From Bacteroidota bacterium (GTDB lineage: Bacteria; Bacteroidota; Bacteroidia; Chitinophagales; Chitinophagaceae), in NCBI GenBank assembly GCA_020161435.1, contig JAIUNV010000006.1:186001-250000 (forward strand): DNA of 64,000 bases, written 5' to 3'. This document shows positions 17,204-26,539 of the stretch, one piece after another. Under the pieces are notes generated by a model, which saw only the letters and a program-made list of their open reading frames with translations, searched no databases and was not told the DNA's origin. The first letter of the stretch is position 1. Each line of letters opens with the position of its first letter. Position numbers and translations under genes: made by a program.

Positions 17204-17785
17204 ATGGAACAGCAAGAATTGCATAAAAACGAAGAAATGACTGACAATAACGCAGAATCAGTAGCAGGCGAAAGCATGAATACTGATGAAAATGTAGCAG
17301 GTACCAACAACCTGAATGAAGCCGTGGCTACCGAAAATGAAATGGAAAAACTGCAGGCAGAACTGGCAGAACAAAAAGACAAATACCTGCGCCTGTTTGC
17401 CGAGTTCGACAACTACAAACGCCGTACGGCTAAAGAACGCATTGAGCTGATCCAAACCGCAGGCCGCGAAGTAATTGGCTCCCTGCTCGATGTGCTCGAC
17501 GATTGCGAACGGGCCGAAAAAACCATGGAAGCGGCACAAGATGTAGCCGTGGTGAAAGAAGGTGTTCAGCTGGTATTTGCCAAGCTGCGCAGTACCCTGG
17601 AGCAAAAAGGCCTCAAACCCATGAGCAGCGTAGGCGAGGAGTTCAACCCCGATTTGCACGAAGCCATTACCGAAATACCGGCTCCAACTGAAGACATGCA
17701 GGGCAAAGTGATAGATGAGATACAGAAAGGCTATTACCTCGGCGAAAAAATCATTCGCTTTGCAAAAGTGGTGGTCGGTAAATAA
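17204..17785 (+). CDS. grpE: nucleotide exchange factor GrpE
   Basis: GrpE releases ADP from DnaK in the Hsp70 chaperone cycle. The 193-residue product has an acidic, Asn-rich N-terminal tail, a long coiled-coil helix (about 50-90) with FAEFDNYKRRTAKERIEL, and the C-terminal beta domain ending GYYLGEKIIRFAKVVVGK. The ATG at 17204 lies 16 bases after a good promoter. The in-frame extension to 17075 reaches into the preceding terminator and is rejected. dnaJ follows after a 115-base spacer filled with short repeats. dnaK is not in the window. Confidence 0.95.
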   Translation: MEQQELHKNEEMTDNNAESVAGESMNTDENVAGTNNLNEAVATENEMEKLQAELAEQKDKYLRLFAEFDNYKRRTAKERIELIQTAGREVIGSLLDVLDDCERAEKTMEAAQDVAVVKEGVQLVFAKLRSTLEQKGLKPMSSVGEEFNPDLHEAITEIPAPTEDMQGKVIDEIQKGYYLGEKIIRFAKVVVGK

Positions 17786-17897
17786 TGTGTAAATGGGCAA
17801 ATGGGAAAATGTGTCAATGCACTCATTTATCATCAGCCTGTTTTATATCACCAAGCTCCATTAGCACATTCGCTAATTGGCACATTGGCAAATTAAG
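17785..17897. repeat. 8-bp-period degenerate arrays in inverted arrangement
   Basis: Between grpE and dnaJ, AATG recurs every 8 bases from about 17785 to 17820 (for example AATGTGTA then AATGGGCA). From about 17858 to 17897 a second array recurs every 8 bases with ATTGGCA or ATTAGCA. The reverse complement of the second array resembles the first, so the pair could form a long imperfect hairpin inside the grpE-dnaJ transcript. Confidence 0.65.
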
Positions 17898-17900
17898 TTT

Positions 17901-19082
17901 ATGAGTTCGAAAAGAGATTTTTACGAAATACTGGGCGTTAGCAAAACCGCTTCGGCCGATGAGATTAAAAAAGCTTATCGCAAAGTGGCCATGCAGTTTC
18001 ACCCCGACCGTAACCCCGGCGATAAAGCGGCAGAAGAAAAATTTAAAGAAGCAGCAGAAGCCTACGAAGTGTTGAGCGACGCTGATAAACGGGCACAGTA
18101 TGACCGTTTTGGTCATGCAGCATTTGGTCCTGGCCGTGGTCCCGGTGGCGGTGGTCATCCAGGCGGCATGAACATGGATGATATTTTCAGCCAGTTCGGC
18201 GACATTTTTGGTGATGATATTTTTGGCAGCTTCTTTGGCGGCGGCGGTGGTGGCCGTGGCGGTCGTGGCGGCCAGAGCCGTGCCCGTGGTACCCGAGGCA
18301 GCGACCTGCGGGTAAAAATCAAACTCAACTTTGAAGAGATTGCCAAAGGCGCCAGCAAAACCATCAAGGTGAAAAAATACGTGGGTTGCCAAACCTGCGG
18401 TGGCAGCGGGGCCGAAGACAAAAGCAGTGTGCAAACCTGCGGTACCTGCGGCGGTAGCGGCCAGGTGCGCCGGGTGCAAAACACCTTCCTCGGTCAAATG
18501 CAAACCGTAACCACTTGCCCTACTTGTAATGGTGAAGGCACCAGCATCACCGCCAAGTGCGGCAGCTGCAAAGGCGATGGTCGGGTGTTTGGCGAGGAGA
18601 CGGTAACTGTGAACATACCTGCTGGTGTGCATGAGGGCATAGAGCTGCGGGTAGAAGGCAAAGGCAACGCCGGCGAACGGGGTGGCTATGCTGGTGATCT
18701 GCGGGTGCTGATTGAAGAAGAACCCCATGCAGAACTGCACCGCGATGGATTGAACGTGGCTTACGAGTTATATGTTTCTTTCCCCGATGCGGTGTTTGGC
18801 ACCGAAGTACAGGTGCCGACCATTGATGGTAAGGCCAAAATCAAAATACCAGCCGGTACGCAGAGTGGTAAAATTTTCCGCCTCAAAGGCAAAGGTTTCC
18901 CCAGCTTGCAGAGCTACGAAAAAGGCGACCAGCTCATTCATGTAAATGTGTGGACGCCACAGCATGTAAGCAGCGAAGAAAAAGCCATGTTGGAAAAAAT
19001 GAATGGCAGTCAAAACTTTCAACCTGCACCAGATAAAAACAGCAAATCCTTCTTCCAGAAAGTGAAGGAAATGTTTGAATAA
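17901..19082 (+). CDS. dnaJ: chaperone protein DnaJ
   Basis: DnaJ delivers unfolded substrates to DnaK and stimulates its ATPase. The 393-residue product has the J domain (about 5-70) with the HPD motif at 34-36, and a Gly/Phe-rich linker that is very Gly- and Arg-rich here. Four CxxCxGxG zinc-finger repeats follow: [32 protein letters not shown]. The C-terminal substrate-binding domains follow to the end. The ATG at 17901 is preferred over the TTG at 17877, which lies in the repeat array. It is co-directional with grpE and ends at a hairpin terminator. Confidence 0.96.
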   Translation: MSSKRDFYEILGVSKTASADEIKKAYRKVAMQFHPDRNPGDKAAEEKFKEAAEAYEVLSDADKRAQYDRFGHAAFGPGRGPGGGGHPGGMNMDDIFSQFGDIFGDDIFGSFFGGGGGGRGGRGGQSRARGTRGSDLRVKIKLNFEEIAKGASKTIKVKKYVGCQTCGGSGAEDKSSVQTCGTCGGSGQVRRVQNTFLGQMQTVTTCPTCNGEGTSITAKCGSCKGDGRVFGEETVTVNIPAGVHEGIELRVEGKGNAGERGGYAGDLRVLIEEEPHAELHRDGLNVAYELYVSFPDAVFGTEVQVPTIDGKAKIKIPAGTQSGKIFRLKGKGFPSLQSYEKGDQLIHVNVWTPQHVSSEEKAMLEKMNGSQNFQPAPDKNSKSFFQKVKEMFE

Positions 19083-19103
19083 CGGAACTGTATTTCAGTA
19101 ATC

Positions 19104-19130
19104 AATAGCCATCCAAAAAGGGTGGCTATT
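19104..19130. terminator. terminator after dnaJ, overlapping the end of the VWA gene
   Basis: An 11-bp stem (19104-19114 with 19120-19130, one wobble pair) with an AAAAA loop and T-rich tail. The stop codon of the convergent VWA gene is inside the right arm. Confidence 0.75.
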
Positions 19131-20931
19131 TTGTTTTCCGCTTTTTGCGCCAGCGCTGTTGAATGGGTGCTGGATTGTACACCTGTTGTGTTTTCTGCAG
19201 CAATTGTAAAAAGCCTGCATCCGATTTGTTCTCGGCGGCAAAGCATTGTGCAGCCAGCGTCATCACATCTGTAAAAGATACGGGCTGTTGTGGCGTAGCC
19301 TGGCGGAGCAACTGACCGTACCAGGCCAGGGTTGTTGCTTTTTTAAACGTGGCATCTGCCAACGGCAAAGCCATTGGGGCTGCAGTAAATGGAATGTTGT
19401 GGGCAATCTGCACACTATCCCGCAGCAGGCATTTGTATTGCAATTCCCAAGAGCCTTGCAGCGGCGTTTGAATACTGGCATTGCCCTTGGGTACAATTTC
19501 CAGCATGGCCACTATGGTTTGGCCAGAGCCAATGTTGGCGCCATTCAATAATAGTGTGTTGTTGGCCAAAGCCTGCCGCCTGTTGTCGTAGCCAACGAGC
19601 TTGTATTGCTGCACCACGCTGCTGTCGAAATACACATGAATGCTGGCGTCGGCGGCTACATGGTAGAGGTTCTCCGTCAGCTCTTGCACCATCACTTTTT
19701 GCGCTTCTTCTTCGGTATCGAGGTAGGCAAAATTGCCATTGCCCATTTTGGCCAACACTTCAATTTTACTGTCTTTATAGTTGCCCATGCCTACACCCAA
19801 ACAACTGAGTGTGACTCCGGTATGTCTGTATGCTTTGATGAGTCTTTCCAGTGCTTCATCTTCTGTAATGCCCATGTTGAAATCGCCATCGGTAGCCAGT
19901 ATCACTTTGTTTACCCCGCTATCCAGTGCATTGGTCGTAGCAAGTTCATACGCCAGTTGAATGCCATTGGAACCTGCTGTGGCGCCACCCGCAATGAGTG
20001 CATCAATAGCTGCACGTATGCTGTCTTTATACTTCCCCGAAACGGGTGGCAACATAATGCCCGGCGAACCGCCGTAAGTGACAATAGCAACCCTGTCTTG
20101 CGGCCGCAAATGCTCCACCAGTTTTTTAAAACCATTCTTCAACAATGGCAGGCGGTTGTTTTCTTCCATGGAGCCACTGTTATCAATAAGAAAAACCATG
20201 TTGGCCGGGGGCAAATTTTCTACGGGAATTTTTGGCGCTACCACATTCAGCATCAACAACAAATGGCTGGCATTCCATGGGCAAACGGATAATGCCGATG
20301 CCATGCCCATGCTGCTGTCGCCGGGTTGTGCCTGTGGCAATTGAAGATTAAAGTAATTCCAGAGTTCTTCGATACGTACGGCATTGGGCGGTACCTGTGT
20401 GCTGTGGGTGATGAACCGCCGGATATTGCTATACGATGCATGGTTGTTGTTGGGCACAAAACCAACGGATGGAAACGCATTTGTATTGGTGAAATGATTG
20501 GGCACAATTTCGTTGTACGATTCGCCATTGCCCGTGGCTATTTCCGGAGCATGTTGTTTTTGCTGTGGCGCCATGCTCAGGCTCGATAGTCTGCTTTCCA
20601 GTTTAGCTTTTTGCAGCATGGTAGCGTTGTATCGAAGCACAACCTGCTGGTATTTGCCGTGCATCAATACTATTTGCGTAGTGTCAAAACCTTCTGCGTA
20701 GCAGGTGGCGGTATCTGTAGCTACAAATGCAGAAATGCCAAACTCGCCACCACTGCCGGCCTGATACAGCAATTGATTGCTGCGCAGTTTGATGTTGACA
20801 AAAGGTATGAGGGTGCCGGTGCTGTCTTTGAAACCACCTGTAAAATAGAATGACTGTGCATGGCTCACGGCGGGGCAGAGGAGCAGGCACAGCAAAGCGC
20901 ATTTACCGATATGTTGCAGGTAGTGTAGCAT
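19126..20931 (-). CDS. secreted VWA protein with carboxypeptidase-regulatory-like N-terminus
   Basis: A 601-residue paralogue of the VWA part of the fusion protein at 10.8-13.2 kb. The signal peptide (ALLCLLLCPAVSHAQ) is followed by a domain of about 70 residues (FYFTGGFKDSTGTLIPFVNI) that looks like the CarboxypepD_reg-like module found at the front of SusC receptors. The VWA domain has an intact MIDAS, LIDNSGSMEE, and ATDGDFNMG, then a YfbK-like C-terminal region. ASYSNIRRFI matches ASYSNVRRFI in the paralogue. No TonB plug and no membrane segment beyond the signal are present. The start at 20931 (MLHYLQ) is preferred over 20955. It follows hpt by 60 bases. Confidence 0.85.
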   Translation of the reverse strand: MLHYLQHIGKCALLCLLLCPAVSHAQSFYFTGGFKDSTGTLIPFVNIKLRSNQLLYQAGSGGEFGISAFVATDTATCYAEGFDTTQIVLMHGKYQQVVLRYNATMLQKAKLESRLSSLSMAPQQKQHAPEIATGNGESYNEIVPNHFTNTNAFPSVGFVPNNNHASYSNIRRFITHSTQVPPNAVRIEELWNYFNLQLPQAQPGDSSMGMASALSVCPWNASHLLLMLNVVAPKIPVENLPPANMVFLIDNSGSMEENNRLPLLKNGFKKLVEHLRPQDRVAIVTYGGSPGIMLPPVSGKYKDSIRAAIDALIAGGATAGSNGIQLAYELATTNALDSGVNKVILATDGDFNMGITEDEALERLIKAYRHTGVTLSCLGVGMGNYKDSKIEVLAKMGNGNFAYLDTEEEAQKVMVQELTENLYHVAADASIHVYFDSSVVQQYKLVGYDNRRQALANNTLLLNGANIGSGQTIVAMLEIVPKGNASIQTPLQGSWELQYKCLLRDSVQIAHNIPFTAAPMALPLADATFKKATTLAWYGQLLRQATPQQPVSFTDVMTLAAQCFAAENKSDAGFLQLLQKTQQVYNPAPIQQRWRKKRKTK

Positions 20932-20991
20932 GATGGCACAGCGGTACCACGGCATTTCTTCAGTACCTACAACGTAGCGGCCGTGGTTTTA

Positions 20992-21531
20992 TTAGTCTTT
21001 CAGCTGATAAATTTCAGGCAAATTGCGGCCAAAACCATCATAATCAAGGCCATAGCCTACCACAAATTTGTTGGGGATGGTGATGCCGATGTATTTCAGG
21101 TCGAGGGGATGCACCTGGGCCTCGGGCTTGTGCAGCAGGGTACAAATAGACAAGCTGGCGGGCTGCTGGTGTTCTATTTCGGGCAGAAATGCCGACAGAG
21201 TTTTGCCGGTATCTACAATGTCTTCGAGGATAATAACGTGCCGGTTTTTAATCACTGTATCCAAACCGATAGCCGTAATCACATGGCCGCTGCTCTTGGT
21301 GCCCTTGTAAGAAGCCAGTTTGATAAAACAGATTTCAGCCGGAAAGTCGAGCTTCTTAAACAGGTCGGAAGAAAACATGAAAGAGCCGTTCAGGATGGCA
21401 ATAAACAACGGCGTTTTGTCGCCATAGTCTGCTTTGATTTGTGCCGCCAGCGTAGCAATACTTGCATCAATGGTTTCGGCATCCAAAAAGGGTACAAACG
21501 ATTTATCGAGAACCTGAACGCTGGCAGACAT
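20992..21531 (-). CDS. hpt: hypoxanthine phosphoribosyltransferase
   Basis: Hpt converts hypoxanthine or guanine and PRPP to IMP or GMP. The 179-residue product has the PRPP loop VIILEDIVDTGKTL and the C-terminal VVGYGLDYDGFGRNLPEIY, both hallmarks of the family. ILNGSFMFSSDLFKKL is the N-terminal pyrophosphate-binding part. A well-matched promoter sits about 20 bases upstream. It could supply IMP from the hypoxanthine made by the adenine deaminase at the left edge of the window. The downstream VWA gene may be co-transcribed. Confidence 0.95.
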   Translation of the reverse strand: MSASVQVLDKSFVPFLDAETIDASIATLAAQIKADYGDKTPLFIAILNGSFMFSSDLFKKLDFPAEICFIKLASYKGTKSSGHVITAIGLDTVIKNRHVIILEDIVDTGKTLSAFLPEIEHQQPASLSICTLLHKPEAQVHPLDLKYIGITIPNKFVVGYGLDYDGFGRNLPEIYQLKD

Positions 21532-21552
21532 AACGGCTGAGTTTTAAAGCGG

Positions 21553-21583
21553 CGAAAGTACGACCCCACCCGCCATCAGCAAA
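21553..21583 (-). promoter_or_regulatory. Bacteroidota-type promoter of hpt
   Basis: On the minus strand: TTTG (21583-21580), 19 bases, then TACTTTCG (21560-21553), which differs from TAnnTTTG at one base. The predicted transcription start is about 15 bases before the hpt start codon. Confidence 0.6.
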
Positions 21584-21608
21584 AAGAACTGCGGGCAAAG
21601 CAGTACAC

Positions 21609-22682
21609 TTATTTGCTACGTACAGTGCTGTTAGTCGCTGGCTGCAGCAATACTTTGGTGCCGGCAGCCAATGGTTCGTTGGCGTTAAGCTTGTTCCACT
21701 CTTGCAGTTGTGCCAGCCGGATGCCCTCTGTTTGGCTGATGTGCCACAAGGTTTGGCCTGTGTTGCTGGTCACAAATGGCTTGTCGGATTTTTTCTTTTT
21801 TCGCTCAACAAACAGCAGTTGTGCCTGCGGCAAAATATCGGTGCGGGCCATGTCGTTGAACTGGAGCAAATCTGCCAATGCCAAATTGTTGCTGGCAGCA
21901 ATGGCCAGCAGGCTGGTGCCAGCCTCGGCCCACATTACCTTGGTTTCATTAATGTAAAAATAGCCGGACGGATAAGCTGTACTGGGGGCTACAGCAGCTG
22001 TTGGTTTTGAAGGGGCAGGTTCGTTGTTTACCTCAGGTGCAGCAGGCTTGGCTACCACTGGCACTACTACTTGCTCCACCACTGCCGGTTTGGGCTCTAC
22101 TTTTTCTTCGCTGGCGGGTATTGCTACTGCGGGTGTTACAGGCGCAGGTATATTATTTTGCAAAGCCAATGCAGTAATGCTCTGCAGGTTGTTTTCTTCA
22201 ATCACTTTTATGAGCTGTGCCACATACCTCGGGTTGGTAGCATAGCCCGCTTTTTTCAAACCTTCGGCCCAGCCTTTGTAATCATTTACGTCGAGGGTAA
22301 ACAGGGCCGCATAACGACCATTGGCTTTCAGAAAGTTGGAGTGGTCGCGGTACGATTCTTCAGCAGAGGCATAAGCCCGGAAGCATTCGCCACGGGCATC
22401 ATCATCGTGGTACACTTTATCGCCTGTCCAGGTGGCTTTGCATTTAATACCGAAATGATTGTTGCTGCGGCTTACCAAATCGCCTTTGCCGGCACCGCTT
22501 TCCAGCAGGCCCTGTGCCAGCTTGATGGACGCCGGTACGCCGGTGCGTTGTTGTTCGGCTATGGCAAGAGGGGCGTAGGTGTCAATGTATTGTTGATAGG
22601 CCGCATCTTGTGCCACGGCCCCACAAATGGTGAGTGTAAAAAATAGTGTTACAATTCCTTTTTTCAATTTCCTCATACTCAT
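21609..22682 (-). CDS. secreted glucosaminidase with C-terminal LysM domains
   Basis: A peptidoglycan hydrolase of 357 residues with a signal peptide (KKGIVTLFFTLTICGAVAQ). A glucosaminidase domain covers about 27-175: GVPASIKLAQGLLESGAGKG contains the catalytic Glu, and NNHFGIKCKATWTGDKV follows. A Pro/Val/Ala-rich linker and two LysM-like cell-wall binding modules come next. The second, TGQTLWHISQTEGIRLAQLQ, is the clearer one. The start could also be the Met two codons later (22676). It likely cleaves glycan strands in the cell wall; its position near hpt gives no further hint. Confidence 0.9.
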   Translation of the reverse strand: MSMRKLKKGIVTLFFTLTICGAVAQDAAYQQYIDTYAPLAIAEQQRTGVPASIKLAQGLLESGAGKGDLVSRSNNHFGIKCKATWTGDKVYHDDDARGECFRAYASAEESYRDHSNFLKANGRYAALFTLDVNDYKGWAEGLKKAGYATNPRYVAQLIKVIEENNLQSITALALQNNIPAPVTPAVAIPASEEKVEPKPAVVEQVVVPVVAKPAAPEVNNEPAPSKPTAAVAPSTAYPSGYFYINETKVMWAEAGTSLLAIAASNNLALADLLQFNDMARTDILPQAQLLFVERKKKKSDKPFVTSNTGQTLWHISQTEGIRLAQLQEWNKLNANEPLAAGTKVLLQPATNSTVRSK

Positions 22683-22803
22683 GCTTTTCTGGCGGCAAAA
22701 TAAGTGCCAATTCTACAAACGAGGGCAAACTACCTCATGAAGAGGGATGAGAGGTGCAGCTTTTATACACGACAAGCCGAATACCGTGGAAAGCGGCGGA
22801 TGT

Positions 22804-24297
22804 TTATTTGCCCTTGCATCGTTCCAAACCTGCCTTGGCCCGCTGTTCTATCGATTCTTCATAATCGTGGTTTTGCATGTCCATGGCTTTTTGAAAATAT
22901 GCCCGGGCTTTACCAAACTGCCCGGTTTTTTCGCAAATCATGCCGGCCTGCAATGCTGACCGGGCAGCATAATACTCAGTCCGTAGGCTGCCCTGAGCGA
23001 TGGTATAATCGTAGGCTTTCAGGGCACGGTCGTCGTAACCGAGATCGTCGTAAATGCGGCCGAGCCGATAGGCAAATTCCAACCTTTCGGCCACATCGGC
23101 AAAGTCGTTGGCACTTTTGCCTTCCAGAAGCTGGTAAGCTTCCTGGCTGTAGCCCCCGTCCGATAACAGCCTGGCTTTCAGCAGCATGGGGTTGGGCAAT
23201 ACCTGTGCCTTGGCTTCTTTCATGGCTCTTTTATCAGCATCAGCCAGCGTATTTCCTTTGGCTATCACCTGCTGCATACAAAACCGGTATTGTGGCATAT
23301 TGCCTTGTAAAAAGTAGTGGTAACCCAACTTCAGCCAGGCATCTTTTACATAAAAACTGCCTTTGAAATGCTGCAAAAAACGAAGGAAGTACACATGGGC
23401 GTCTGCTTCCAGATGAAACAGTTTTGCGTAAGCCATTTCAAAATCCCAAACGGGAGTGATGAGGTAGTCGGCCGATTGCTTACGTTGCTGAATAATAACC
23501 TGGGTAGTGCGGCTGCGTTTATTGGTGAGGTGCAGGTTGGCCGCCATGTAAGCAAACAAGTGATTGTTCACCAGGTCGAGCTGCTGTTGCTCAATAAAAG
23601 CCATAGCTTCTTCGGGCTGGTTGAGCAGGTAGTTTTGCAGGTAGCAGTGGTAAAAAATACCTTCTTGCCGAAAGAGTTTGCCCCAGTAATCATTGGCTTG
23701 CAAAAACTGATGGAGCTGAAGCTGCCCTTGTTGCATGGTTCCGCTAAGGCCCATAACACTGCTTAGCCAGCGCATACTTTTGGGTATGGTGGATGCCACC
23801 ATTTCCATGGGGCCAGTTATCATGTTGTTGGGCGAAAAACCCGGAAATTTTTCTTTGTTATCGTGGGCAAGTTTAAAAGCATCTCTAAAGTCCCAGCCGG
23901 CAGCCCATTTTTGGTTGAACTTAATATGGATGGCTGCCCATTGCAGGTGTACAATGGCTTGGGAAAAAAGGCGGAGTGGCGATGTTTTGGGTGCGGTGGC
24001 TAATCGCTCCAACCGCTGGCTGCGCAGTGGTTTAGCCCTGTCGTAGGCTGCTTTTTCTTCATTAAAAAAGAGGGTGAAAAAGTCGATGTAATTATCGAGC
24101 AGCACGGTGGCGAGGTTGTTGGGGTCGGCAGCTTTTTCGGCTGCAATCAACTTAATGGCGGGTTGCAACCGAAGGGCAATGATGTGCTGATAGGCTTGAT
24201 AGCACCGGTCGTTGAACCGGAAATCTTGCTGGGCTTGCCCCGGCAAAAAGGTCAGTAAAAAAATGAAGCTATAAATGGCCTGTAGAAAAATCCTCAC
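22804..24297 (-). CDS. secreted helical-repeat (TPR-like) protein of unknown function
   Basis: I do not recognise a named family. The 497-residue product has an N-terminal signal-like segment (AIYSFIFLLTFLPGQAQ) and then an all-helical protein rich in Ala, Leu, Gln and aromatic residues. The last third reads as TPR-like helices: FAYRLGRIYDDLGYDDRALK, then ARSALQAGMICEKTGQFGKA. GTG at 24297 is preferred as start: the longer frame from 24360 would include the terminator of the upstream gene. A scaffold or assembly role at the cell envelope is possible but not shown. Confidence 0.72.
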   Translation of the reverse strand: MRIFLQAIYSFIFLLTFLPGQAQQDFRFNDRCYQAYQHIIALRLQPAIKLIAAEKAADPNNLATVLLDNYIDFFTLFFNEEKAAYDRAKPLRSQRLERLATAPKTSPLRLFSQAIVHLQWAAIHIKFNQKWAAGWDFRDAFKLAHDNKEKFPGFSPNNMITGPMEMVASTIPKSMRWLSSVMGLSGTMQQGQLQLHQFLQANDYWGKLFRQEGIFYHCYLQNYLLNQPEEAMAFIEQQQLDLVNNHLFAYMAANLHLTNKRSRTTQVIIQQRKQSADYLITPVWDFEMAYAKLFHLEADAHVYFLRFLQHFKGSFYVKDAWLKLGYHYFLQGNMPQYRFCMQQVIAKGNTLADADKRAMKEAKAQVLPNPMLLKARLLSDGGYSQEAYQLLEGKSANDFADVAERLEFAYRLGRIYDDLGYDDRALKAYDYTIAQGSLRTEYYAARSALQAGMICEKTGQFGKARAYFQKAMDMQNHDYEESIEQRAKAGLERCKGK

Positions 24298-24310
24298 CCT
24301 GCAAAGAAAA

Positions 24311-24344
24311 CAAAAAAGCGAAGCCCACGTGGAACTTCGCTTTT
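24311..24344 (-). terminator. terminator after the zinc-ribbon gene
   Basis: Minus-strand hairpin of 10 bp (AAAAGCGAAG at 24314-24323 with CTTCGCTTTT at 24335-24344) followed by a T-run on that strand. It separates the NIF3/zinc-ribbon operon from the next gene. Confidence 0.8.
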
Positions 24345-24364
24345 GATATAGTTGGGCCAAAGGC

Positions 24365-25120
24365 TTATTTAATTTCGATGCTATCGTTGGTCTCCTGATC
24401 TACGAGGATGCGGCCGCAGTTTTCGCACACAATAATTTTTTTGTGCTGGCGAATTTCGCTTTGGCGCTGCGGGGGCACAGCATTAAAGCAACCGCCGCAG
24501 GCATCACGCAGTACGGGTACCACGGCCAGGCCATTGCGGTAGTTAGAGCGGATGCGGTCGTAAGAAGCCAACAGGCGTTCTTCAACCTTGCCACGGGCTT
24601 CGTTGGCAAGACCTTGATAATGAAGCTCTTCTTTTTCAGTATCTGCAATAATTTTTTCGAGTTCGCCTTTTTTGGCAGCCAGTGTACCCTCTTTGGTTTG
24701 AATAGCTTTATTGGCGCTATCGAGTCGGCGGGCTTTTTCCTGCAGTTCTTCCTGAGCGTCTTTGATGTGCTTTTCAGCCAGTTTTACTTCCAGCTGCTGC
24801 ATCTCAATTTCTTTATTGATGGCTTCGAATTCGCGGCTGTTTTTTACGTTGTTGCTCTGAGCTTCATACTTTTTGATGAGCTCTTCAGATTCAACAATGC
24901 TGGCTTTTTTCTGGTCAACAAATTCGTTGATGCCATTAATTTCTTCTTCGATGCGGGTACGGCGGTGATGCAAACCCTGCAGTTCATCTTCCAAATCGGC
25001 TACTTCCATAGGAAGTTCGCCCTTGAGGATGCTCATTTCGTCGAGCTTAGATTCAATCTTTTGGAGTCTTACCAGCGATGCGAGTTTTTCCTGAACCGAA
25101 AAATCCTTAACAGTGGCCAT
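24365..25120 (-). CDS. coiled-coil protein with C-terminal C4 zinc ribbon
   Basis: A 251-residue cytoplasmic protein: residues about 10-190 are a long charged coiled coil, and the C-terminus carries a zinc ribbon with CGGC and CENC (four Cys, 22 residues between the pairs). This matches the family of coiled-coil zinc-ribbon proteins often encoded beside NIF3 homologues, as is the case here: the NIF3 gene is upstream with 46 bases between. The biochemical role is not settled; nucleic-acid or protein binding is likely. A terminator follows the stop codon. Confidence 0.85.
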   Translation of the reverse strand: MATVKDFSVQEKLASLVRLQKIESKLDEMSILKGELPMEVADLEDELQGLHHRRTRIEEEINGINEFVDQKKASIVESEELIKKYEAQSNNVKNSREFEAINKEIEMQQLEVKLAEKHIKDAQEELQEKARRLDSANKAIQTKEGTLAAKKGELEKIIADTEKEELHYQGLANEARGKVEERLLASYDRIRSNYRNGLAVVPVLRDACGGCFNAVPPQRQSEIRQHKKIIVCENCGRILVDQETNDSIEIK

Positions 25121-25166
25121 GGATAAATATCAATTTTAATTGAAAATCAGCGAATTGAAACCAAAC

Positions 25167-26273
25167 TCAGGCAAAGTAACGGACCGGATTGGTTTGTACG
25201 GCTGAATGAAGGACGGCAAAGGTAGGGAATTTGGCCTTCAAATATGTGGCCAGCCCTTGTACTGTGTACTGTTCGCTTTCGTAGTGGCCAATATCGGCCA
25301 GTAAAAGGCGGCCATCAGCATCGAAAAACTCGTGGTATTTCACATCGGCGGTTATGAATGCATCAGCGCCGGCGGCTATGGCAGCACCAGTTAAAAAGCT
25401 GCCAGCTCCGCCACACATGGCTATGGTGCGAATGGGCCGGTTGATAAACGGCGTATGCCGGATGATTTGTAAGCCAAACGCCGTTTTGATGCGCTGCAAA
25501 AAATCTGTTTCGGTAATACTGCCAGATAGCTCTCCAATAATACCTGCTCCGGTTTGTGGTAGCTCATTTTGTAATGAAATCAATTGGTAAGCAGGGGTTT
25601 CGTAGGGGTGTGCCTGGTGAAGCGCAGCCATTATTTTGCCCGCCAAATGAGCAGGAACAGCTACTTCTATGCGGGTTTCCTCCACCCACTCCAGCGGCCC
25701 GCCGGCTGCACCAATGGCGGGCTGGGCATTTTCCAACGGACGAAAACTGCCCATGCCTTCGGTATTGAAACTGCATTCGGCATATTGGCCAATGGCGCCG
25801 GCTCCGGCAGCATACAGTGCTTCTCTCAGCATTGCTGATTGTGCAGCGGGTACATAAGTAATGAGGTATTGCAAAGTGCCGGGCCGGGGTTGCAGCACCT
25901 GCAGGCTTTTGGTTTTGAGGCCTAGCTTTTCAGCCATCCAGTAGTTTACACCAAACTGATAATTATCCAGGTTGGTATGAATGGCATAAATAGCAATATC
26001 GTGTTTGATGGCTTTAATAATGGCTCTTTCGGGGTAGCTGTCGCCGGAAAGTTTTTTTACCCCCCGAAAAAGGATAGGGTGATGCGCTACTACCAGATTG
26101 CAGTTTTTTTCGATGGCTTCTGCAATTACTTCTTCGGTAGCATCGAGGCTACAAATGATACCTGTGCAATTCCAGGACTTTTTTCCCGTTATGAGACCGG
26201 CATTGTCGTAAGACTCTTGCCAGGCAAGCGGCGCCAGTAGTTCTAATTGAAAAAGAATATCGCTGATGAGCAT
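25167..26273 (-). CDS. NIF3-like dinuclear metal centre protein
   Basis: A 368-residue member of the NIF3/YbgI family, hexameric proteins with a two-metal site. Ligand-type motifs are HHPILFRG, HTNLDNY near the N-terminus, and DIGHYESEQY near the C-terminus. The central part (about 130-240) is the PII-like insert of the long bacterial forms. The annotation GTP cyclohydrolase I type 2 that some members carry is doubtful. The start at 26273 (MLISDILFQLE) is preferred over 26336, which adds a non-family extension. First gene of the pair with the zinc-ribbon protein. Confidence 0.9.
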   Translation of the reverse strand: MLISDILFQLELLAPLAWQESYDNAGLITGKKSWNCTGIICSLDATEEVIAEAIEKNCNLVVAHHPILFRGVKKLSGDSYPERAIIKAIKHDIAIYAIHTNLDNYQFGVNYWMAEKLGLKTKSLQVLQPRPGTLQYLITYVPAAQSAMLREALYAAGAGAIGQYAECSFNTEGMGSFRPLENAQPAIGAAGGPLEWVEETRIEVAVPAHLAGKIMAALHQAHPYETPAYQLISLQNELPQTGAGIIGELSGSITETDFLQRIKTAFGLQIIRHTPFINRPIRTIAMCGGAGSFLTGAAIAAGADAFITADVKYHEFFDADGRLLLADIGHYESEQYTVQGLATYLKAKFPTFAVLHSAVQTNPVRYFA

Positions 26274-26302
26274 GGTGGTTACAATTGGGTAATGATTGGG
26301 TA

Positions 26303-26310
26303 CAAACTTA
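26303..26310 (-). promoter_or_regulatory. candidate -7 element (minus strand TAAGTTTG)
   Basis: A perfect TAnnTTTG on the minus strand, 30 bases before the NIF3 start at 26273. No clean TTG is found 19 bases further upstream. It favours the 26273 start over 26336. Confidence 0.4.
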
Positions 26311-26539
26311 GCCAGATTGTAATTGGTTGTCCACATTTAAGCATTGCAGTTTGAGAGCAGTTTTTTTGGCAGGCAATTTGTAACTTATGAGCAAAAGGTG
26401 CAGTGGCTGGCGGGTAAACAAATGTGTACATCTGAATAAACACCCAATAGCAGGCACAAAACCAAAACTATCTTGGCAGAGGCTGAGGCATACAATACAC
26501 AATGGAGGGGCACAGGCACCCGGAGGACGAGGCAAATAC

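Noticed and set aside
17075..17204. Longer N-terminus for GrpE from 17075
   Set aside because: It begins in the terminator of the previous gene and lies upstream of the best promoter, so it would not be transcribed.
25167..26273. Calling the NIF3 homologue a GTP cyclohydrolase
   Set aside because: A true folE is present at 8.8 kb, and the NIF3 family activity is not established.
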